Source: Azospirillum sp051124815
GTDB taxonomy: Bacteria; Pseudomonadota; Alphaproteobacteria; Azospirillales; Azospirillaceae
NCBI RefSeq assembly: GCF_051124815.1
Contig: NZ_CP118487.1
Location: forward strand, 1-64,000
Reading direction: 5' to 3'
Length of the DNA stretch: 64,000 bases
Shown here: positions 8,117 to 17,528 of the stretch, in pieces
Numbering within the stretch: the first letter of the stretch is position 1
Layout of the letters: the number at the start of each line of letters is the position of its first letter
The notes under the pieces: generated by a model
The model's database searches: none
What the model was told of the DNA's origin: nothing
What the model saw: the letters and a program-made list of their open reading frames with translations, nothing else
Position numbers and translations under genes: made by a program

Positions 8117-11100
8117 ATGGGAACAGGCATCGTCATCGCCCTGATGCACGGCATCGGCCTGCTGGCGCTGGTCCTGCTGGCCTACCGCCATGTGCTGCGG
8201 CGCTTCGGCGCCCGGCGCCGGCCTTTCGCGCTGCTCTCCGGCCTGCTGTTCGGCGCCGCCGCCGCCATCTCGATGCTGGACGCCTACCCGGTGGCGGGCG
8301 GGGTGCTGATCGACCTGCGCAACGCGATGATCGGTCTGGCCGGCCTGTTCGGCGGCCTGCCGGCGGCGCTGCTGTCGGCCGCCATCGCCGGCGCGGTGCG
8401 GCTGTGGCTGGGCGGCGTCGGCGCGCTGACCGGCGTCCTCGGCATTCTGCTGACCGCCCTGGCGGCACCGCTGCTGGCAAAGCCGATGGAGCGCCGCGCC
8501 GCCGGGCAGGGCCGCGATGGAAAGGGCGCCTACGGCTTCGGCCTTTTGTCGCTGTTCGGTCTGGCGATCACGCCGCTGACCCTGCTGGCCTTCCTGCTGC
8601 TGCCCGACCTCGACCTCGCCATGCGGGTGATGGAGGAGGCGGCGCTGCCGCTGATCGCCTTCACCACGCTGGGCATCGGCCTGCTCGGCACCATGCTGGC
8701 GCGGGAGCACCGCCGCGTCGCCGACGAAGGCGCGCTGACCGAGAGCGCCGCCCTGTTCCGCGCCGTCTTCGACAGCTCCGCCGACAGCCTCGTTATCCTG
8801 CGCGTCAACCCCGACGGCAGCTTCACCCTGCACTGCGCCAACGCCGCCGCCCAGCGCCTGATGGGCGACCGCGCCGCGCAGGCGGAGGGCCAGCCGCTCG
8901 ACCGCCTGCTGCCGCCGGACCTCGCCGCCAAGGCGATGGCCGACCTGCAATCCTGCATCGACGCCGGCGCCCCCACCCGCTTCGAGGAGCAGCACACCCA
9001 CAACGGCGTCACCCGCTGGTGGGAGGTGTCGCAGGTGCCGATCCGCGACGAGAGCGGCGCCATCGTCATGCTGTCGGTCGGCGCCCGCGACATCACCCGC
9101 CGGCACGAGGCCGAACGCGCCATCCGCTCCAGCGAGGCGCGCTATCGCCTGCTGGCCCGCAGCGTCACCGACATCATCGGCCGCATCGGCCTGGACGGGG
9201 TGCGGCGTTTCTGTTCGGAGGCGACGCGCGACAGCCTGGGCAGCCCGCCGGCCGAGCTGATCGGCCGCCCGCTGGTCGAGCGCGTCCACCCCGACGACCG
9301 CGACGCCCTTGCCGCCGGCCTCGCCCGCCTGACCCCCGACCGCCCGACCCTGAAGACCACCTATCGCCTGCGCCATGCCGACGGCCGCTGGGTGTGGATC
9401 GAGGCGGCGGTGCGGCTGGTCACCGACGACTGGGGCGCCCCGCAGGATTACGTCAGCGTCGAGCGCGACGTCACCGCCCGCAAGATCATGGAGGCGGAGC
9501 TGCAGGACGCCCGCCACGCCGCGGAATCGGCCAGCCGCAGCAAGACCGAGTTCCTGGCGAGCCTGAGCCACGAGCTGCGCACGCCGATGAACGCCGTCAT
9601 CGGCTTCGCCGACCTGATCGCGCGCGAGTCGGAGGGGCCGGTCGGCACCGCCCATTACCGCGACTTCGCCGTCAACATCCGCGACAGCGGCCAGCATCTG
9701 CTGGAGCTGATCAACGAGATCCTGGACCATGTCCGCGCCGAATCCGGCCAGCTGACCCTCGACGACGATCCGGTCGACCTCGACGCCGCCGCCACCTTCG
9801 CCATCCGCCTGCTGACTCCGCGCGCCGCCCGCGCCGGCATCGCCCTCTCGGCAAGTGTGGAGCCCTCCGCCCGCCACATGCGCGGCGACGAGCGGCGCAT
9901 CCGCCAGATCCTGTTGAACCTGCTGTCGAACGCGGTGAAATACACCCCCTCCGGCGGCACGGTGTCGCTGACCGCCGCCCCGGCCCCCGACGGCGGCCTG
10001 CTGCTGGAGGTGAGCGACAACGGCGTCGGCATCCCCGAACAGGATCTGGGCCGCGTCCTGCTGGCCTACACCCGCGTCGCCAGCCCGGAGAACCGCCAGA
10101 CCGAGGGCGCCGGTCTCGGCCTGCCGCTGACCCGCCGTCTGGTGGAGCTGCATGGCGGCACGCTGTCGCTGGCCAGCCGGGTGGGGCAGGGCACCACCGT
10201 CACCATCCGCTTCCCGCCCGACCGCATGGCCGGCGAGACCGCCCCCCACCCCGGCGACGCCCGGCTTCCCGCCCCCCGCTCCACCCTGTCGATCCTGATG
10301 GTGGAAGACGACCACAACATCCGCGAACACGGCTGCGCCCTGCTGCGCAGCTGGGGCCACCGGGTGACCGCCGCGTCGGGGGCCGGCGAGGCCCTGCTGG
10401 TGCTGCGCGGTCCGGAGCCGCTGGACCTGCTGTTCAGCGACATCGTGATGCCGCCGGGCATGAACGGGGCGGAACTGGCGCGCGAGGCGCGGCGCCTGCG
10501 CCCCGACCTGCCCGTCCTGCTGGCCTCCGGCTTCGCCGCCCATGCGGTGGTGGCCGACGACGTGGCGCTGGGCGGCTACGACCTGATCGCCAAGCCCTAT
10601 GACCCGGCGGAGCTGCGCGAGCGCCTGGACCGCCTGCGCCCGCCGCCCCCGCCCGCCGCCCTCCCGTCCTCCGCCCCGGCCCCGGAGCATCCGCCGGCCT
10701 TGCCGTCCGTGTCGGGAGCGGAGCCGCCCCCGCCCCCCGCCGCCGACCCGTCCCCCCCGCCGTCCGCCGAGCCCGCCTCGCCCGCGCCGTCCCCCGCGAC
10801 CCCGGCCGCCCCGGCGACGGAGTCCCTGCGCATCCTGGTGGTGGAGGATGTGGAGATGAACCGCCTTCTGGCCGTCACCCTGCTGAGGCAGGCCGGCCAC
10901 AGCGTCGCGGCGGTGGCGGACGGCGCCCAGGCGGTGGAGGCGGTTGGCCGCGAGCGGTTCGACGCCATCCTGATGGACATCAACATGCCGGTGATGGACG
11001 GCCTGGAGGCGACGCGCGCCATCCGCGCCATGCCCGGCCCGGAGTCCCGCGTCGCCATCGTGGCGCTGACCGCCAACACCTTCCCGGACGACATCGCCCA

Positions 11101-11215
11101 ATGCTACGAGGCCGGCATGGACTGCCATGTGCCGAAGCCGATCGACCGCGTGCAACTGCTGACCGAAGTCACCCGCTGCGTCGCGTCGCGGAGGGCGGTG
11201 GAGGCGATGGGGTAG
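8117..11215 (+). CDS. Hybrid histidine kinase: 5TM sensor, 2 PAS, HisKA, HATPase, 2 receivers
   Basis: About 1032 residues. The N-terminal membrane domain resembles the 5TM-5TMR_LYT sensor type, with small-residue-rich helices and GLFGGLPAALLSAAIAG. Two PAS domains follow (about residues 210-335 and 340-465, the second ending ISV-like before a coiled linker). HisKA has H485 in SLSHELRTPMN; the HATPase has NLLSNAVKYTP and GAGLGLPLTRR. Two receivers follow, with D775 in FSDIVMP and D954 in LMDINMP, joined by a Pro/Ala-rich linker of about 60 residues. There is no Hpt domain, so a separate phosphotransfer partner is likely. The ATG at 8117 is preferred for GGAGGG at 8103-8109. Confidence 0.9.
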   Translation: MGTGIVIALMHGIGLLALVLLAYRHVLRRFGARRRPFALLSGLLFGAAAAISMLDAYPVAGGVLIDLRNAMIGLAGLFGGLPAALLSAAIAGAVRLWLGGVGALTGVLGILLTALAAPLLAKPMERRAAGQGRDGKGAYGFGLLSLFGLAITPLTLLAFLLLPDLDLAMRVMEEAALPLIAFTTLGIGLLGTMLAREHRRVADEGALTESAALFRAVFDSSADSLVILRVNPDGSFTLHCANAAAQRLMGDRAAQAEGQPLDRLLPPDLAAKAMADLQSCIDAGAPTRFEEQHTHNGVTRWWEVSQVPIRDESGAIVMLSVGARDITRRHEAERAIRSSEARYRLLARSVTDIIGRIGLDGVRRFCSEATRDSLGSPPAELIGRPLVERVHPDDRDALAAGLARLTPDRPTLKTTYRLRHADGRWVWIEAAVRLVTDDWGAPQDYVSVERDVTARKIMEAELQDARHAAESASRSKTEFLASLSHELRTPMNAVIGFADLIARESEGPVGTAHYRDFAVNIRDSGQHLLELINEILDHVRAESGQLTLDDDPVDLDAAATFAIRLLTPRAARAGIALSASVEPSARHMRGDERRIRQILLNLLSNAVKYTPSGGTVSLTAAPAPDGGLLLEVSDNGVGIPEQDLGRVLLAYTRVASPENRQTEGAGLGLPLTRRLVELHGGTLSLASRVGQGTTVTIRFPPDRMAGETAPHPGDARLPAPRSTLSILMVEDDHNIREHGCALLRSWGHRVTAASGAGEALLVLRGPEPLDLLFSDIVMPPGMNGAELAREARRLRPDLPVLLASGFAAHAVVADDVALGGYDLIAKPYDPAELRERLDRLRPPPPPAALPSSAPAPEHPPALPSVSGAEPPPPPAADPSPPPSAEPASPAPSPATPAAPATESLRILVVEDVEMNRLLAVTLLRQAGHSVAAVADGAQAVEAVGRERFDAILMDINMPVMDGLEATRAIRAMPGPESRVAIVALTANTFPDDIAQCYEAGMDCHVPKPIDRVQLLTEVTRCVASRRAVEAMG

Positions 11216-11245
11216 GGGTGGGGGTGGGGACGAAAGTTGTCAATT

Positions 11246-14200
11246 GGCAGCTTCGGCGAGTTCGATTTGCCCCAACGGCGGTCCTTAGCCATGCCTCATT
11301 AGCGGAAACTCAACGCGTATGACCGTATGCAGTCCCGCAGTGTCGTGACATCTGCCCTGAAAACGTAAACACAATTTGGCCGCAGAGCTTCATGGCGCAG
11401 CCCGCACGCCGCCCATATCAAATGTATAAAGAGGCAGCGCAAATAAAAGAAATTACCTATGTTGTCTTCTAGAAAATGAAGATCTTATCATGCTCCACAT
11501 CGTCAGACCTGAGGCCGTATCTTTCGATAAGGAACTTTTCGAGTGCAGCCGGGTCTTTGATCGCATCGCAGCTTTGCAAGCCCCAACCGCTGGCCAGCGC
11601 CGCATGGAAAGCATAACGGTTGACCGTTAGGACTTCGTCAGTGAAGAGCGCGGGCTTGAGCGCATCCTCAGCTGCTTCCCTCTGATCGAACACACTTCGC
11701 CTCTGCCTGATGTACTTGGCCGTGAGTTGTTCCTTCTCAACCAAGGGAAAGCGTAAATTGGCAGCCGCATTAGCAATGATCGCAAGGATTTCCCAGTCGC
11801 GGAGGCCCTCACTGTGCCAATCTCGGAGCAACATTTGGCTCTGAGGGGCAGCGAGTAGGCGCTCTAACGTGTAGCGGATGGATTGTCCCATTATTTGATA
11901 GCGCTTGCGAACACTTTGAAGAGAAATTTCCTTCGAATATCCGTATCCTGGCCCTATGGGAGCAGCGAGAAGAGAATGTTCCCGAAAATCAAAGGAACGC
12001 TCGGCAGCAATCGGCCCGACGCTCTGGCGATCGGCTTCCCGGAACAGGTCCGGTATCATCGTCTCGCGGTAAATTTCGCGATAAGGCCGCCCGAGAAAAA
12101 CACGGCTTATAACTTCAATAAGTGCTGGTTTCATGGCTTCTTGAAGAGCTTCATCGGGAAGTGCTGAGCACTTCCCGATGATCTCTGCAGCTACTCGAAC
12201 CAGTGAGGGTGTTGCCTCCTCAGGGCAGACCGTCTCTAGATCGACTGCCGCAAGTCGGATGGATATTGTGATCCCCTCCGAACCGCTACCACACTCGGCA
12301 TCGGCGATGCTGACCCTGCCCTCATCCGTATCTAGGCTCAGAGCCATTCGAACCGTAGTCGGGAGGAGGAGAAGGTCCACACCGGCGAAGGCAGCCTGCA
12401 CGATCTGAAGTTGTGCAACAAACTCTTCAGCGATTGCGGTCTCATCATATCGGTTCGGAAATGTTGCGATCCACCTGATCCCAAGGGCGCGCCATTCGAT
12501 ACGACGCTCTACTCCTAGTTCTCCGAACGGGCGGCCGATGAAAGCTTGCTCGATATCCTCCCAAACTTCATCGCTGCTGCCATTGAGCCAGAAGCCATCC
12601 TTGTGGTCTGACCCTGCGGTTACTGAATTTCGGAGGGCCTCGGGCCAGTCGCTCAGCAACTTGTCAATCAGATCCTTGTGTGAAGTCCCAAGACGTGCAG
12701 CAATACCACGAAGCGCCGCCACTTGGCCAAGTTGGGTGCGGAGTTCAGGGTAGCGCTCCTGATCGAATGGATCCGGATTATGCAGGCAGTGTGCTCCGAT
12801 GGCTATGAGAAGCATTTGCATGAAGGACAGGGAATTGCCGGCACCGTCATCAGCGTCCGCAACCAGCATGAGCATGCGGGGAAGATGCGTCGCGACGTTC
12901 GGTTTATCGCTGTACTTCGCGAGATAGGAGCCAGCGAGTGCAATATATTTGGCGGCATAAGCAAGGCCAATCTCGATATAAGAACGAGAAAGGAGAAACG
13001 TTGCCCGCTGAAAACCGTCGAGTCGATCATCAGTAAACCAGCGCTGTTGGATGCGGTGCAGGTCTCGTATCGCACTCAGAAGGTCATCTCTTTCATAGCT
13101 GGCAATCGCACGGTCAAAGCTCTTCTCCGCTGCTGCTGCCGGCCCAGCCCGTTTGGCGATTAGATCCTCAGCCCGCTCAACTAAAGGTCCATATTGCGGA
13201 TGCTTGTCCAGCATTGGTGCCAATTTATTCAGAACGTCGGTGAATTCCTCGACCGGAAACAGTGGAGCATGTTCGGCCTCATCAAGCATCCGGCTCCAAT
13301 CATGGAAACCAGCCTCGAGAGCCGGTATTGTCTGAGCGTCTACCGGTACCATCGCCAAATAGCCTCGGGTTCGAAGCAGTGCTGCTCGTCGGCCAGGTCC
13401 CCAAGCCGCTTTAATCTCGTGATCTAGAATGTGGGCGATCCGACTGCGCCAATCCAGAATTTCAGCGAGATCACACTCAAAGTGACCTACCGTCCAACCT
13501 CCAAAAGCGTAGGTGACCAGTGTACTTGCATCCCGCAGGTCAGAAGAAGCGAGCCATTCCTCAAGATCTGAAAAGTAGTCATCCAAAAGAAATTTGGCTG
13601 GGGTTAGATTGTTCTTTCCACGTAGGTTTGCGACTGCAATCTCGTAACCTGCCGCTCTTGCGGTCTGGCGTGTCGCTGGTTCGGTTCGAAACGCTTCCAT
13701 GAGGCTTAGCCAGTGGAGAAGGTGAGGACGAGCGTCAACCGCAAATGTTGCGTGTCTGAGACAAAATTTCACTTCAAGGAAATCCGATATGCTGAGCGCA
13801 CTCGGCTCCTTTTCCCGCCAGCGTTTGTAATGATCCTGATACCAGTCCTTTCCCTCTGGCACTACTGGCATAAGCTCTGCTGGAAGGCGTAAGTATTCCT
13901 GTGCGATCCAAAATACTTCGGGCTCGGCAAGCATCTCCGAAATAGCAGTGCCATCGAAAATTTGAAGCTCCACATTATGCTCTGAGAACGCCCATCTCAC
14001 GAGTTCGTAACGCCTCGCAATTGGCACGTTAGCCTCGCAAAAGTAAACGACCTCCTCAACTCCACCTGATGCGATAATGGTTGTAATATCCGACTTGATC
14101 TTGGCTGCTATCTTGGACTGGAGGGTGCAACCGAAGGCAATGCGCCGCATACTTGAGCTAAGCTGGTCTGGGATTGCGCTCACCGGAAACACAACCGAGC

Positions 14201-14656
14201 TCCTGTAGGTCTCAAAGTCGCGGCCTTCATCGCCGCCGGCTCCGACAGGGCCAGTGGCCGGCAGGATATTGCTGTACACCTTGGCTCGCGCGAGATGTCG
14301 GGAGAGATGCTCGAATTCGTGATGAGCATTGCGCGCTCGCATTTCGCCGAGTTGGAAGCGAATCATTCCTGCAAGCTTCAATTTGTTCATCGACCGAGGC
14401 TCACCCGTGGCGTTTGACAAATGGAGTGTTAACGCGGTTTGGAACGCTACCCTTCCACTTGTGTATGAGCCCATTTCATAAATTTCTATCAAGAACATCA
14501 ATCGTCCCTCCCGATGGGACGTGAGTGTGCCGCCGCACAGTGAATTGGGTGGCTTTGCCACTGATCCGCTGATCGTCTACCCAGTCGCCTTGATTTGAGC
14601 GCATGGCGCAAGGTGGCCGATTCGGAGAGCCAAAGGTATGAATATGAAGGCAGCTT
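11246..14656. mobile_element. AT-richer acquired segment (boundaries approximate)
   Basis: Base composition drops sharply just after the hybrid kinase and recovers near 14.65 kb, just before the HTH gene. The segment holds one gene and no recombinase. The 8-mer GGCAGCTT occurs at both edges (11246-11253 and 14649-14656). This could be a target-site duplication, but an 8-bp match between two edge regions can also arise by chance. Confidence 0.45.
11469..14498 (-). CDS. Very large protein of unknown function with a putative nuclease-like N-terminus
   Basis: A 1009-residue protein not assigned to a named family. An N-terminal block contains RARNAHHEFEHLSRHLAR, then NILPATGPVGAGGDEGRDFE and, about 35 residues on, FGCTLQSK. 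A conserved Asp followed by a Q-x-K on a predicted strand is the pattern of Mrr-type PD-(D/E)xK nucleases. A Rossmann-like stretch follows (EEVVYFCEANVPI, VELQIFDGTAI). The remaining 750 residues are largely helical with no recognisable ATPase motifs. The gene is clearly more AT-rich and uses different codons than its neighbours. Start 14498 is chosen for GGGAGGGA upstream; ATG 14393 is an alternative. A role in restriction or defence is inference. Confidence 0.7.
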   Translation of the reverse strand: MFLIEIYEMGSYTSGRVAFQTALTLHLSNATGEPRSMNKLKLAGMIRFQLGEMRARNAHHEFEHLSRHLARAKVYSNILPATGPVGAGGDEGRDFETYRSSVVFPVSAIPDQLSSSMRRIAFGCTLQSKIAAKIKSDITTIIASGGVEEVVYFCEANVPIARRYELVRWAFSEHNVELQIFDGTAISEMLAEPEVFWIAQEYLRLPAELMPVVPEGKDWYQDHYKRWREKEPSALSISDFLEVKFCLRHATFAVDARPHLLHWLSLMEAFRTEPATRQTARAAGYEIAVANLRGKNNLTPAKFLLDDYFSDLEEWLASSDLRDASTLVTYAFGGWTVGHFECDLAEILDWRSRIAHILDHEIKAAWGPGRRAALLRTRGYLAMVPVDAQTIPALEAGFHDWSRMLDEAEHAPLFPVEEFTDVLNKLAPMLDKHPQYGPLVERAEDLIAKRAGPAAAAEKSFDRAIASYERDDLLSAIRDLHRIQQRWFTDDRLDGFQRATFLLSRSYIEIGLAYAAKYIALAGSYLAKYSDKPNVATHLPRMLMLVADADDGAGNSLSFMQMLLIAIGAHCLHNPDPFDQERYPELRTQLGQVAALRGIAARLGTSHKDLIDKLLSDWPEALRNSVTAGSDHKDGFWLNGSSDEVWEDIEQAFIGRPFGELGVERRIEWRALGIRWIATFPNRYDETAIAEEFVAQLQIVQAAFAGVDLLLLPTTVRMALSLDTDEGRVSIADAECGSGSEGITISIRLAAVDLETVCPEEATPSLVRVAAEIIGKCSALPDEALQEAMKPALIEVISRVFLGRPYREIYRETMIPDLFREADRQSVGPIAAERSFDFREHSLLAAPIGPGYGYSKEISLQSVRKRYQIMGQSIRYTLERLLAAPQSQMLLRDWHSEGLRDWEILAIIANAAANLRFPLVEKEQLTAKYIRQRRSVFDQREAAEDALKPALFTDEVLTVNRYAFHAALASGWGLQSCDAIKDPAALEKFLIERYGLRSDDVEHDKIFIF

Positions 14657-14783
14657 AGGAGGTAAAGACATCCTCCGCGCAGCCGCCCACCTCCCGTCCG
14701 CCCCCTTTTCCCAAAACCTCCCCACCACAGGACCAAAATCCCATACCCTCTCCGCAATGCCCACTCATTCGCGGAGCCGCCCC

Positions 14784-15515
14784 ATGCCCCTCGACAGCCG
14801 CACCCTCGCCCCCAACGCTCTCGGTGACCGTTTCCCCTGCTGGGCGGAGGATCCGCCGGTGCCGTCCGGAGGCTCGCTGGTTCCAGGGTCGCAGTTCCAC
14901 GAGGAGCAATGGATCATGGCCGCCGGCATGCTGGCGCGCGGCAGCAGCTTCCTCCATGTCTCCCGCGCCATGGGCTGCAGCCGCACCACCCTGTGGCGGG
15001 CCTATTACGGGTCCAAGGATTTCCGTCACAGGGTGTGGTGGGAGCGGCAGGCGTTGAACCGCGAGGCCGAACTGCGCCTGTCCTCGCTGCGCATCCTGGT
15101 CGCCGAGCAGATCGAGCGGCTGGTCTCCTCCGGCGATCCGGCGACGGTGCGCTGGCTGGCCGAACGGCTCGGCCTCTTCGCCGGCCTCGACATGGCCGCA
15201 CCCAAGCGGCAAGCCCCGCACCCCGACCCCCGGCCCGCCCCCAAGGACGCGGCCGAACCCGCCCCCAAGCCTGCCCCAAAACCTGAAGATCCCCCCGCCG
15301 TCACCGTCCCCGAACTGGACGACGACCTCCCCGGCGCCTTGCGCGAGCGCATGCCGCCCGACCCGCGCGCCGTCGCCGCCATCCTGGCCCGGCCGGAGGG
15401 CGAGGGGCCGACGGGCGTCTTCCCCTGGACCGTCAACCGGCATGAGCCTTACCCCAACCTCACCCCCGGCCCGGTCAGCCGCCGCGCCGCCGGTCCCGTC
15501 GCCCCGTGCCGGTAA
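14784..15515 (+). CDS. Helix-turn-helix domain protein of unknown function
   Basis: About 243 residues. The central part has HEEQWIMAAGMLARGSSF, then VSRAMGCSRTTLWRAYYGSK, a recognisable helix-turn-helix like those of terminase small subunits or resolvase tails, followed by a charged helix. The C-terminal half is Pro/Ala-rich and probably disordered. It may bind DNA or be a domesticated phage/transposon protein. The ATG at 14784 is taken as start; 14757 is also in frame, and neither has a strong ribosome site. It lies beside the acquired segment and is divergent from its large gene, but its composition matches the host genome. Confidence 0.55.
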   Translation: MPLDSRTLAPNALGDRFPCWAEDPPVPSGGSLVPGSQFHEEQWIMAAGMLARGSSFLHVSRAMGCSRTTLWRAYYGSKDFRHRVWWERQALNREAELRLSSLRILVAEQIERLVSSGDPATVRWLAERLGLFAGLDMAAPKRQAPHPDPRPAPKDAAEPAPKPAPKPEDPPAVTVPELDDDLPGALRERMPPDPRAVAAILARPEGEGPTGVFPWTVNRHEPYPNLTPGPVSRRAAGPVAPCR

Positions 15516-15531
15516 CGGCCCCGGCGGCCGA

Positions 15532-15652
15532 TGGAACATCCGCCGGATCCTGTTCCACGCTGTTCCATCCTCCGCCGGCCCGTCACCGGCGCCCGCACAG
15601 GCGCTCTTGATCGGGCGGCCGATCTGTCCGACCCTGCGGGTCCGTTGGAACA
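15532..15652. promoter_or_regulatory. Cluster of TGGAACA/TGTTCCA motifs
   Basis: Four copies of the 7-mer in both orientations: TGGAACA at 15532-15538, TGTTCCA at 15551-15557 and 15561-15567, and TGGAACA at 15646-15652. They lie directly upstream of the SMP-30 lactonase gene. A similar cluster precedes glgX at 53858-53910. The cluster looks like multiple operator half-sites; the cognate regulator is unknown. Confidence 0.4.
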
Positions 15653-15666
15653 CTGAGGATCACGCG

Positions 15667-16551
15667 ATGACCGCCTTCACCTGCGTGCTCGACGCCCGTG
15701 CCAAGCTGGGGGAGGGGCCGGTCTGGTCGGTGGACGAACAGGCGCTCTATTGGGTCGACATCAAGGGCCGGGCGCTGAACCGCTTCGATCCCGCCACCGG
15801 CGCCAACCGCGTCACCCAATTGCCGGAGGAGATCGGCTGCGTCGCCCCGCGCAAGGGCGGCGGCTTCATCGCCGGCCTGCGCTCCGGCCTGTGGCAGCTG
15901 GACGGGGAGGGGGGAGTGGTCGCCTGTCTCGCCGCCAATCCGGAGGACCAGGGCGCCAGCCGCTTCAACGACGGCAGGACCGATCCCGCCGGCCGCTATC
16001 TCGCCGGCACGCTGGACGAGCCGAAGGCCGGCGGCAAGGCGCATCTCTACCGCTATGACCGGCGCGGGCTGGCGGTGCTGGCCGGCGGGCTGCTGACCTC
16101 CAACGGGCTGGCCTTCAGCCCGGACGGGCGGACGCTCTACCACGCCGACACGCCGACCTTCACCGTCCGCCGTTACCGCTACGACCCGGCCACCGGCGCG
16201 ATCTCCCACGGCGAAATCTTCATCCGGCTGGAGCCGAAGGAGGGCGACCGCGGCCGGCCGGACGGGGCGGCGGTGGATGCGGAGGGCTGCTATTGGACGG
16301 CGCTGTATGAGGGCGGGCGGGTCGCGCGCTTCTCCCCCGATGGCCGCCTGCTGTCGGAACACCCGCTGCCGGCGCGCTGCCCGACCATGGTCGCCTTCGG
16401 CGGTCCCGACCTGCGCACCCTCTACGTCACCACCGCCAGCGCCGGCCGCCCGGCCGAGGAGCTGGAGCGATTCCCGCAATCCGGCGGCCTGTTCGCCATG
16501 CCGGTGGAGGTGCCGGGCCTGCCGGTGCCGCCCTTCGACCCGGCGGCCTGA
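15667..16551 (+). CDS. SMP-30/gluconolactonase/LRE family lactonase
   Basis: A 294-residue six-bladed beta-propeller of the SMP-30/gluconolactonase family, which hydrolyses sugar lactones using a bound divalent metal. Recognisable elements are ARAKLGEGPVWSVDEQALYW with the metal-ligand Glu, ASRFNDGRTDPAGRYLAGT (Asn/Asp), LLTSNGLAFSPDGRTLYHAD, and RPDGAAVDAEGCYW. The substrate may be an arabino-, galactono- or gluconolactone; the sequence does not decide. The start at 15667 matches the family N-terminus. A LysR gene follows 14 bases later, so the two are probably co-transcribed. Confidence 0.88.
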   Translation: MTAFTCVLDARAKLGEGPVWSVDEQALYWVDIKGRALNRFDPATGANRVTQLPEEIGCVAPRKGGGFIAGLRSGLWQLDGEGGVVACLAANPEDQGASRFNDGRTDPAGRYLAGTLDEPKAGGKAHLYRYDRRGLAVLAGGLLTSNGLAFSPDGRTLYHADTPTFTVRRYRYDPATGAISHGEIFIRLEPKEGDRGRPDGAAVDAEGCYWTALYEGGRVARFSPDGRLLSEHPLPARCPTMVAFGGPDLRTLYVTTASAGRPAEELERFPQSGGLFAMPVEVPGLPVPPFDPAA

Positions 16552-16565
16552 CCCAGGGGGCGGCG

Positions 16566-17516
16566 ATGTTCCGCAAGTTCGTCTATCTGCTGGCATTATC
16601 CCGCGAAAAGCACTTCGGCCGCGCGGCGGAGAGCTGCCACGTCTCGCAGCCGACCCTCTCCAACGCCATCCGCCAGCTGGAGGAGGAGCTTCAGGTCCCC
16701 ATCGTCGAGCGCGGCCAGAAGTTTGAAGGCTTCACGCCGGAGGGGATGAAGGTGCTGGAATACGCCCGCCGCATCGTCGGCGAGCGCGACAACCTGCGGC
16801 ACGAGCTGCTTGCCCTGGCCCAGGGCGTCACCGGCCATCTGCGGCTCGGCGCCATCCCGACCGCCCTGCCGGCGGTTCCGCATGTGCTGGCGCCCTTCGC
16901 CAGCCGATACCCGCACATCCGCTCCAGCATCGTCTCGCTCAGTTCGCGCGAGATCCAGCGCGGCCTCGACGAATTCGAACTCGACGCCGCCATCACCTAT
17001 CTCGACAACGAACCGCTGAACAACGTCCGCACCCTGCCGCTCTACACCGAACGCTATCACCTGCTGGCGCGGCGCGACGACTTGGGCGAGGAGCTGATCG
17101 CCCAGGGCGCCGTGCCGTGGGAGAAGGCGGCCGAATTGCGGCTCTGCCTGCTGACCCCGGACATGCAGAACCGCCGCATCGCCGATACCGCCTTTCGCAT
17201 GACCGGGCGGACGGTGCAGGCGGCGACGGAGACCAACTCCATCGTCACCCTCTACACCATCGTCCGCGCCGGCACCTGCGCCAGCATCGTCCCCGGCCAG
17301 CTGCTGACCTTCGTCCCGCCGCATCCCGACATCGTCGCCCTGCCGCTGGTCGATCCGGAGCTGAGCCATGTCGTCGGCCTCGCCTACGCCGACCGCGACC
17401 CGCCGCCGCCGCTGGCCCGGGCGCTGGCCGTCGCCGCCGCCGACGCCGACATCGCCCAGCGCATGGCGATCAGCGTGGCCGAGGCGATGATGCCCTGGCG
17501 GGTGGCGATCCGCTGA
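16566..17516 (+). CDS. fdsR: LysR-family regulator, probable regulator of the formate dehydrogenase operon
   Basis: A 316-residue LysR-type regulator. The N-terminal winged HTH reads FVYLLALSREKHFGRAAESC then HVSQPTLSNAIRQLEEEL, and the effector domain starts near residue 92 (HLRLGAIPTALPAVPHV). It lies immediately upstream of fdsGBACD on the same strand, and a T-N11-A LysR box sits 13 bases after its stop, upstream of fdsG. That makes formate-responsive control of the fds operon likely. LysR genes beside fds clusters are known in other proteobacteria. The symbol is assigned by context. Confidence 0.8.
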   Translation: MFRKFVYLLALSREKHFGRAAESCHVSQPTLSNAIRQLEEELQVPIVERGQKFEGFTPEGMKVLEYARRIVGERDNLRHELLALAQGVTGHLRLGAIPTALPAVPHVLAPFASRYPHIRSSIVSLSSREIQRGLDEFELDAAITYLDNEPLNNVRTLPLYTERYHLLARRDDLGEELIAQGAVPWEKAAELRLCLLTPDMQNRRIADTAFRMTGRTVQAATETNSIVTLYTIVRAGTCASIVPGQLLTFVPPHPDIVALPLVDPELSHVVGLAYADRDPPPPLARALAVAAADADIAQRMAISVAEAMMPWRVAIR

Positions 17517-17528
17517 CGGGCCGTTCTT

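Noticed and set aside
5996..11155. 1719-codon minus-strand open frame
   Set aside because: Only the part up to about 7900 is the hybrid kinase. The rest is antisense of the second kinase, low in complexity and without domains.
15551..15567. LexA (SOS) box
   Set aside because: The alphaproteobacterial box needs GTTC-N7-GTTC. Here the spacing is 6, and near glgX it is 4 or 5.
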